Source: CAIYRG01 sp964446945 (GTDB lineage Bacteria; Pseudomonadota; Alphaproteobacteria; Micropepsales; Micropepsaceae). Taken from it: 64,000 nucleotides of DNA. The notes below the pieces were generated by a model that saw only the letters and a program-made list of their open reading frames with translations, did no database searches and had not been told where the DNA came from. Each line of letters begins with the position of its first letter. Position 1 is the first letter of the stretch. Of this stretch, positions 59,188-64,000 are shown piece by piece. The stretch spans positions 1 through 64,000 of the forward strand of contig CAYUQO010000018.1 in the NCBI GenBank assembly GCA_964446945.1, written 5' to 3'. The position numbers and the translations under genes were made by a program.

Positions 59188-59970
59188 TCAAATCACCAAT
59201 TCGCACAAAACGGGTACATGATCGGATGGTTTTTCCCATCCTCTGACCTTGCGCTGGATGGAACAGCTGATCAGCCGGTCTGCGGCTTGCGGTGATAAAA
59301 GAACATGGTCGATCCGGATGCCGCGGTCCTTAACCCATGCACCTGCTTGATAATCCCAGAATGTGTAGCAATGCGGCTCGGCATGGCAGGCGCGAAAAGC
59401 ATCGGTTAATCCGAGATTCGTGATGCGACGGAAAGCCGCGCGTGTTTCCGGCTGGAATAGCGCGTCGCCCAGCCATGCCTTTGGGTCAAAACAGTCTTCC
59501 GGGCCGGGAATCACGTTGTAATCCCCCATCAGCACAAGGTTTTCTTCAAATTCCAGCATTCGCCGGGCGTGGCGCGTCAGGCGTTCGAGCCAGTCCAGTT
59601 TGTAGGAAAATCGTTCCGTCCCCGGCGGATTGCCGTTTGGGGCATAAATCGAAGCCACCCGGACGAGACCCGAATTGCCGGGGATAACCGCCTCGATATA
59701 CCGGGCATGATCATCGCCGTCTGCTCCCGGTAACCGGCGCACCACATCTTCCGGCGGACGGCGGGAGAGAATAGCCACGCCGTTGTAACTCTTTTGTCCG
59801 TGGACGGCGCAATTATAGCCGAGGCTTTCAAATGCGTCCCCCGGAAATCCCTCATCGGTGGTCTTTATTTCCTGCAGACAGACGACATCCGGACTGGCCT
59901 CCTTCAGCCACGCCAGCACTGTGTCGAGCCGTGCTTTGACCGAATTGACGTTCCAGGTGGCGATTTTCAT
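59188..59970 (-). CDS. xthA: Exodeoxyribonuclease III
   Basis: A 260-residue AP endonuclease and 3'-5' exonuclease. Metal and catalytic blocks are in order: NVNSVKARL, LQEIKTTDEGFP (metal Glu), IYAPNGNP, MGDYNVIPGP (Asp-Asn), RIDHVLLS, and SDHVPVLCEL (catalytic Asp/His). Cytoplasmic base-excision repair. Follows erpA on the same strand after a hairpin. Confidence 0.95.
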   Translation of the reverse strand: MKIATWNVNSVKARLDTVLAWLKEASPDVVCLQEIKTTDEGFPGDAFESLGYNCAVHGQKSYNGVAILSRRPPEDVVRRLPGADGDDHARYIEAVIPGNSGLVRVASIYAPNGNPPGTERFSYKLDWLERLTRHARRMLEFEENLVLMGDYNVIPGPEDCFDPKAWLGDALFQPETRAAFRRITNLGLTDAFRACHAEPHCYTFWDYQAGAWVKDRGIRIDHVLLSPQAADRLISCSIQRKVRGWEKPSDHVPVLCELVI

Positions 59971-60040
59971 GACCAGAGCGTTTTCCGCCGAAGTGGTTGC
60001 CGGTTCGGCGCAGAAAACGCGCCATTTAGAAATTAGAGCA

Positions 60041-60068
60041 ATTTTGCGATTCGGAAAAATCGCAAAAT
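60041..60068 (-). terminator. Stem between erpA and xthA
   Basis: ATTTTGCGATT and AATCGCAAAAT form an 11-bp AT-rich stem with a 6-base loop. Most likely an intrinsic or structural terminator of the erpA transcript (minus strand), though the T-tract is weak. Confidence 0.5.
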
Positions 60069-60075
60069 GCCCCGA

Positions 60076-60417
60076 TTACACCGAAAAGCTTGTGCCGCAG
60101 CCGCAGGATGCCGTCGCGTTCGGATTGTTCACTTTGAATGCCGCAGCAATCATTTCTTCTGCAAAATCGATTTCGGCCCCACGAAGAAAATCGAGTGAAA
60201 CCGGATCGATCAGCACCACAGCGCCGTCACGCTCGACAATAAGATCGTCCCCGGCGCGATCACTGGTGAGCGAGAAATCATATTGAAACCCTGAGCAGCC
60301 GCCGCCGGTCACCGCCAGCCGCAACATCGAACCCTGACCCGGTTCGTCGCGCAGGATTTCCCGGATTCGTTTTGCCGCCCGCTCGGTAAGCTGGACTGGT
60401 ACGGAATTGCCGGTCAT
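60076..60417 (-). CDS. erpA: Iron-sulfur cluster insertion protein ErpA (A-type carrier)
   Basis: A 113-residue A-type Fe-S carrier. The three cluster-ligand cysteines are present: GGGCSGFQYDF and the C-terminal CGCGTSF. The family core RLAVTGGGCSGF and DFAEEMIAAAFKVNNPNATASCGCG is clear. It transfers clusters to apoproteins. The ATG follows an in-frame GTG by one codon. Confidence 0.88.
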   Translation of the reverse strand: MTGNSVPVQLTERAAKRIREILRDEPGQGSMLRLAVTGGGCSGFQYDFSLTSDRAGDDLIVERDGAVVLIDPVSLDFLRGAEIDFAEEMIAAAFKVNNPNATASCGCGTSFSV

Positions 60418-60438
60418 CACAAAAGCCCTGGTATTGCG

Positions 60439-60605
60439 CTAGTGTCGTGGTTTCGAAGTTCGCACGGCTTCGATATAGAACGCGGGTTGCAAACTTCGAA
60501 ACCGAAACGACACTAGAATCGATAATTGCCTCGGGTCCTTTCGATTCTGAAATTCGCCCGGATACCAATATGGAGATCGAGCGAATTTCAGAACCGGGAC
60601 ACTAG
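60439..60605 (-). repeat. Dispersed structured intergenic repeat, copy B
   Basis: Starts CTAGTGTCG and ends GGGACACTAG, so it carries terminal inverted repeats, and contains two adjacent hairpins: one with GTTTCGAAGTT and AACTTCGAAAC, the other with ATTCTGAAATTCG and CGAATTTCAGAA. It aligns with copy A in reverse orientation over about 150 bp. No transposase is linked, which points to a MITE- or REP-like element. Confidence 0.65.
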
Positions 60606-60631
60606 CCTCATATCTAATTGCGGAACGCCCA

Positions 60632-61846
60632 ATGTCCAAGCGCGCACCGGCTGGCCAGCTCATGGGTCCCCTGTTCATCCGACCGCCGCTGGCGTCTTAT
60701 GCCACGGTCCCGGCGAAAAGCCGGGGCCGCTTTTGGCCGGAGCCGGAGAGCCCCACCCGGAGCTGCTATCAACGCGATCGTGACCGAATCATCCATTCGA
60801 CGGCGTTCCGCCGGCTGAAGCACAAGACTCAGGTATTCGTCCAACATGAAGGAGACTATTACCGCACCCGGCTGACCCATTCCCTGGAAGTGGCGCAAGT
60901 CGCGCGTTCCGTCAGCCGCGTCATTGGGTTGGACGAAGATATCGCGGAAGCCGTGGCACTGGCGCATGACCTTGGCCATCCGCCCTTCGGCCATTCCGGT
61001 GAAGCAGCGCTGGACGAATGTATGTCGGCGTTTGGCGGCTTCGACCATAACGCCCAGACATTGGCGCTCGTAACCCGGCTGGAGCACCGCTACGCCGGTT
61101 TCGACGGCCTCAATCTCACCTGGGAATGTCTTGAGGGAATCGTCAAACACAATGGCCCTGTGCTGAACGCGCGCGACACGCCGGAGAGCCTTCCCGAACC
61201 GATTGCCGATTATCCCTGGGATCTGGAACTGCACACCCATGCCGGACTCGAAGCCCAGATTGCGGCGATGGCCGACGACATCGCCTATGTCAGCCATGAC
61301 GTGGACGATGGTCTCCGCGCCGGCCTTTTCACTATCAAGGATTTAACGTCCGCGCCGCTTGCGGGAGCGGTTTTTCGCGACGTGCAGACTCACCATCCGG
61401 ACCTGGAGCTCGGCCGTCTGATCGGCGAATCGGTCAGTCGAATCATCACCATCATGGTGTCGGAGCTGATCGCGGAAACGCGGCGGCGGCTTGAACAGTT
61501 GCAACCCGGTTCCGCAGCCGATGTGCGTAACGGAGGCCAGGCGACCGCCGCATTTACGCAGCATGCAAATGATGAAATCGCCGGCCTTAAAACATTCCTC
61601 ACCGAGCACATGTACAAGCATCCACGTGTTCTCCAGGTCATGCGAAACGCCCAGGGCATGCTGACCCGTCTGTTCGAGGCTCTCCTCAGCGACCCGACAC
61701 TGCTCCCGGCGGATTGGCGCTTGCGCTGCGGAGCACCACGTGATTCTGCTACTGCACATGCCGTCTGCGACTATGTCGCGGGAATGACCGACCGCTTTGT
61801 GGCCCAGGAATATCGCCGAATCTTCCACATGGAATTTCCGCTTTAG
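60632..61846 (+). CDS. dgt: dGTP triphosphohydrolase-like protein
   Basis: A 404-residue HD-domain dNTPase. Landmarks: CYQRDRDRIIHSTAFRRLKHKTQVFV, RLTHSLEVAQVARSVSR (first His), LAHDLGHPPFGHSGE (HD motif), and the late YDHVDDGLRAGL-type block. It lowers dNTP pools and shapes genome stability. In many Alphaproteobacteria argS follows directly; here a SPOR gene follows instead. Confidence 0.9.
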   Translation: MSKRAPAGQLMGPLFIRPPLASYATVPAKSRGRFWPEPESPTRSCYQRDRDRIIHSTAFRRLKHKTQVFVQHEGDYYRTRLTHSLEVAQVARSVSRVIGLDEDIAEAVALAHDLGHPPFGHSGEAALDECMSAFGGFDHNAQTLALVTRLEHRYAGFDGLNLTWECLEGIVKHNGPVLNARDTPESLPEPIADYPWDLELHTHAGLEAQIAAMADDIAYVSHDVDDGLRAGLFTIKDLTSAPLAGAVFRDVQTHHPDLELGRLIGESVSRIITIMVSELIAETRRRLEQLQPGSAADVRNGGQATAAFTQHANDEIAGLKTFLTEHMYKHPRVLQVMRNAQGMLTRLFEALLSDPTLLPADWRLRCGAPRDSATAHAVCDYVAGMTDRFVAQEYRRIFHMEFPL

Positions 61847-61911
61847 TCCGCCAACAAGGGATGTTCGGCGGTAAAATTGGGGCGAAGGCGATTCGCAAAA
61901 ACGGGACTGTC

Positions 61912-62589
61912 ATGGCTGTCCGAAGAAAAGAGATTTATCAGCCTTCCAAAGTTGCGGCCGATTATGACCCGATGGAGGAGGAGGATCTCGCCAGCCATCG
62001 TTTGCCGCGATTTATTGTTGTTGCCCTATTGGGCCTCGCCGGAGTCGCCACTGTTGTCTGGTTCGGCTATGAGCGAGGTATCGACAGGGGCAGCGGCGAG
62101 GTGGCCCTCATTGGACCGCCTCCGGGCCCGGTTCGTACGCGGCCCGATGAACCAGGTGGGACAGCCCAAGCCTATGCCGGCCTCAAGGTTTATGAGCCGC
62201 CCGAGACACCAGAAGCTGAAGCGGAATCTTCACGCTTATCGCCTGCAAGCAGTGACGAAACGGAACTTGCCGGCGCAAATCCGACCAGCGGTGCCGATGC
62301 CCCGGAGTCGCCTGTTCCGCGTGTCGAACCAGGCGGAGGGGAGCCGGAATATCTTCAGATTGGCGCCTTTCCCAGCCAGGAATTGGCCAGGAAAGCCTTT
62401 CAACGCTTTCGCGAGCTACATGGTGATTTGGCCGCGGATTTGTCGCCCGATATAAAAAAGGCCGATTTGGGCGAAAAGGGGGTCTGGTACCGGTTGCAAA
62501 TCGGACCCTTCGCGGGGAAGGCGGCCGCCGCGCAGTCCTGCGAGAAAATGAAGAAGGAAGGCGTGACCTGCCTGATTGCCTCGCGTTGA
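61912..62589 (+). CDS. SPOR-domain membrane protein
   Basis: A 225-residue protein. Residues about 1-35 are cytoplasmic, then one membrane helix at about 36-54 (RFIVVALLGLAGVATVVWFGY), a Pro/Glu-rich periplasmic linker, and a C-terminal SPOR domain (about 145-225, YLQIGAFPSQELARKAFQRF, GVWYRLQIGPFAGKAAAAQSCEKMKKEG). SPOR domains bind denuded glycan at the division site. The start is uncertain: an in-frame ATG 51 bp upstream also exists. Confidence 0.8.
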   Translation: MAVRRKEIYQPSKVAADYDPMEEEDLASHRLPRFIVVALLGLAGVATVVWFGYERGIDRGSGEVALIGPPPGPVRTRPDEPGGTAQAYAGLKVYEPPETPEAEAESSRLSPASSDETELAGANPTSGADAPESPVPRVEPGGGEPEYLQIGAFPSQELARKAFQRFRELHGDLAADLSPDIKKADLGEKGVWYRLQIGPFAGKAAAAQSCEKMKKEGVTCLIASR

Positions 62590-62611
62590 AACAGTCCAAC
62601 CGGTTTAAGCG

Positions 62612-63649
62612 ATGACCGCCGCCGCCATTTTTGGCTGCTCAGGACTCGCCCTCACTGCCGAGGAACGATCCTTCTTCAAGGATGTGCAACCGTTCGGCTT
62701 CATTCTGTTCGCGCGCGTGCAACGTGCCTATGGATATCAGAATAATATCGAATCGCCCGAACAGGTGCGGGCGCTCTGCGCCGAACTGCGCAGCACTGTT
62801 GACAATCCGCAGACGCCAATCTTCATCGACCAGGAGGGTGGTCGCGTTCAGCGTCTTGGACCGCCGCATTGGCGCGCCCGTCCACCTGCTCGGCGTTTTG
62901 GTGAATTGTTCGAACGCAACCCCGAAGAGGGACGCGAGGCGACATACCTTTGTGCAAGATTGATGGCCGATGAGTTGCGCGAGGCCGGAATCACGGCGAA
63001 CTGCACGCCGGTTTTAGACGTGCCCATTCCCGGCGCTCACGACATCATCGGCGATCGGGCATTCTCGACCAAGCCCGCCACCGTGATCGCGCTTGGACGC
63101 ATCGTCGTCGCCGGCCATCTGGATTCTGGCGTGCTTCCGGTGATCAAGCATATTCCCGGCCATGGTCGCGCGCAGGCTGACAGTCATCTCGAGCTGCCGC
63201 GAGTGACTGCGCCTTACGCCGAGTTGTCCACACATGATTTTGTAACATTCCGCGGGGTAAACGACGCGCCAATGGCGATGACAGCGCACATTGTCTATGA
63301 GGCAGTGGATGCGCAGCGCCCAGCGACGACCAGTTCACGTTTGGTGCAAACCGTGATTCGGCGCGAGATCGGATTCGACGGTTTGCTGATGAGCGATGAC
63401 CTATCGATGGCAGCACTCAAAGGAACTCTGGGACGGCGTGCCTCCGCGGCGCTTCTGGCGGGATGCGATGTGGTTCTGCACTGCAATGGCGATTTCAAAG
63501 AGATGAAAGAGATAGTGGCCAAAGTGAAACCGCTCAAAGGCGACCCATTGCGGCGCGCCGAGGCTGCGCTGGCGCAATATCGCAAGCCCTCCGAGATCGA
63601 TCTCGCCAAAGCCGAAGCCCAACTCGCCAAGCTTATGGCCACCACATGA
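62612..63649 (+). CDS. nagZ: Beta-N-acetylhexosaminidase (muropeptide recycling)
   Basis: A 345-residue glycoside hydrolase family 3 enzyme. Blocks: FIDQEGGRVQRLGPPHWRA, TANCTPVLDVPIPGAHDIIGDRAF, IKHIPGHGRAQADSHLELP (catalytic His-Asp region), and GFDGLLMSDDLSMAAL (catalytic Asp nucleophile). Cytoplasmic, cleaves GlcNAc-anhydroMurNAc peptides. The stop overlaps the scpA start by ATGA. Confidence 0.93.
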   Translation: MTAAAIFGCSGLALTAEERSFFKDVQPFGFILFARVQRAYGYQNNIESPEQVRALCAELRSTVDNPQTPIFIDQEGGRVQRLGPPHWRARPPARRFGELFERNPEEGREATYLCARLMADELREAGITANCTPVLDVPIPGAHDIIGDRAFSTKPATVIALGRIVVAGHLDSGVLPVIKHIPGHGRAQADSHLELPRVTAPYAELSTHDFVTFRGVNDAPMAMTAHIVYEAVDAQRPATTSSRLVQTVIRREIGFDGLLMSDDLSMAALKGTLGRRASAALLAGCDVVLHCNGDFKEMKEIVAKVKPLKGDPLRRAEAALAQYRKPSEIDLAKAEAQLAKLMATT

Positions 63650-64000
63650 ACGACGAAACCTTCCAGGAAGACAGCATACTCGACGGCAGCGCCGCCACTC
63701 CCGATCCCGATGACGCCCTTATTGTCGAGCTGGAAGGTTTTGAAGGTCCGTTGGATCTTCTGCTGTCGCTGGCCCGCAATCAAAAAGTCGATCTGCTGAA
63801 AATTTCCGTTCTGAAGCTGGCCGATCAGTATCTCGCATTTGTCGAATCGGCGAAGATCAAGCGGCTGGAACTGGCTGCAGACTATCTGGTGATGGCTTCG
63901 TGGCTGACTTACCTGAAGTCACGGCTGGTTCTGCCGCAGGCTCTGCCCGAAACCGCGGCCGCGGAAGACATGGCCGCACAGCTGCGTTGGGGGCTGGCAC
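63646..64000 (+). CDS. scpA: Segregation and condensation protein A (3' end outside the window)
   Basis: The first 118 residues are present: acidic opening, then VELEGFEGPLDLLLSLARNQKVDLLKISVLKLADQYLAFV and ELAADYLVMASWLTYLKSRLVLPQ, the kleisin N-domain pattern. ScpA bridges SMC and ScpB in chromosome condensation. Coupled to nagZ; scpB and tatA probably follow beyond the window. Confidence 0.92.
   Translation, partial: MNDETFQEDSILDGSAATPDPDDALIVELEGFEGPLDLLLSLARNQKVDLLKISVLKLADQYLAFVESAKIKRLELAADYLVMASWLTYLKSRLVLPQALPETAAAEDMAAQLRWGLA

Noticed and set aside
1..64000. CRISPR array or complete insertion sequence
   Set aside because: No regularly spaced identical repeats and no transposase gene were found; the only mobile units are the two integrase elements and the small dispersed repeat.

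Overview
The window looks like chromosomal DNA of a GC-rich alphaproteobacterium. The marker neighbourhoods are popZ-valS, divK-pleD, erpA-xthA, and dgt-SPOR-nagZ-scpA, plus KGG-repeat and collagen-like lipoprotein genes. I cannot fix the genus from sequence alone; a Micropepsaceae/Rhizomicrobium-like lineage would be a reasonable first guess.

Layout. Positions 1-15,890 are ordinary chromosome: tRNA-Asn, tRNA-Cys, a membrane-anchored PLD nuclease, pcm, a FUSC exporter, popZ, valS, ilvD, a KGG stress protein, a PrpF/GalD-like isomerase, a prolyl-4-hydroxylase-like dioxygenase, a one-heme carboxypeptidase-regulatory-domain protein and a YedK/HMCES-type SRAP protein. Positions 15,912-35,754 are accessory DNA: two different integrative elements lie end to end at one tRNA-Ser(UGA) gene. 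Element 1 (about 14.1 kb) carries its tyrosine integrase at the right end, a minus-strand phage operon (Xis-like, TSCPD, winged-helix, TerS-like, TerL, hub-like) and a left-hand cargo region. The cargo holds a proteasome-beta/HslV-like Ntn hydrolase facing a SocA/Panacea-like protein, a superinfection-immunity/zinc-ribbon fusion, and small membrane and RHH proteins. Element 2 (about 5.7 kb) uses the 3' end of the same tRNA and has a P4-type integrase, an AlpA/Xis-like protein, a DUF3631 ATPase and a DUF5681 protein.

Positions 35,755-64,000 return to chromosome. In order: amtB-glnK (ammonium uptake and its PII regulator, in the order opposite to most Proteobacteria), an RcnB-like protein, a PHB-depolymerase-like esterase, phzF, a metallophosphoesterase, a lytic transglycosylase, a MacA-MacB ABC efflux operon, and two tandem secreted proteins beside an inverted fragment of a third. 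Then come a DegP-like protease, a HigBA toxin-antitoxin pair with an unusual overlap, a HIT protein, a FemAB-like protein, the agmatine-to-putrescine pair aguA-aguB, and divK-pleD (cell-cycle and c-di-GMP control). The end holds a cluster of proline/alanine-rich lipoproteins, xthA, erpA, dgt, a SPOR protein, nagZ and the start of scpA (cut by the window end).

The most interesting part is the 16-21 kb cargo of element 1, above all the lone proteasome-like peptidase with its convergent SocA/Panacea-like neighbour, and the way two elements exploit different segments of a single tRNA gene. Functional statements rest on motif recognition by eye; no database search was run.
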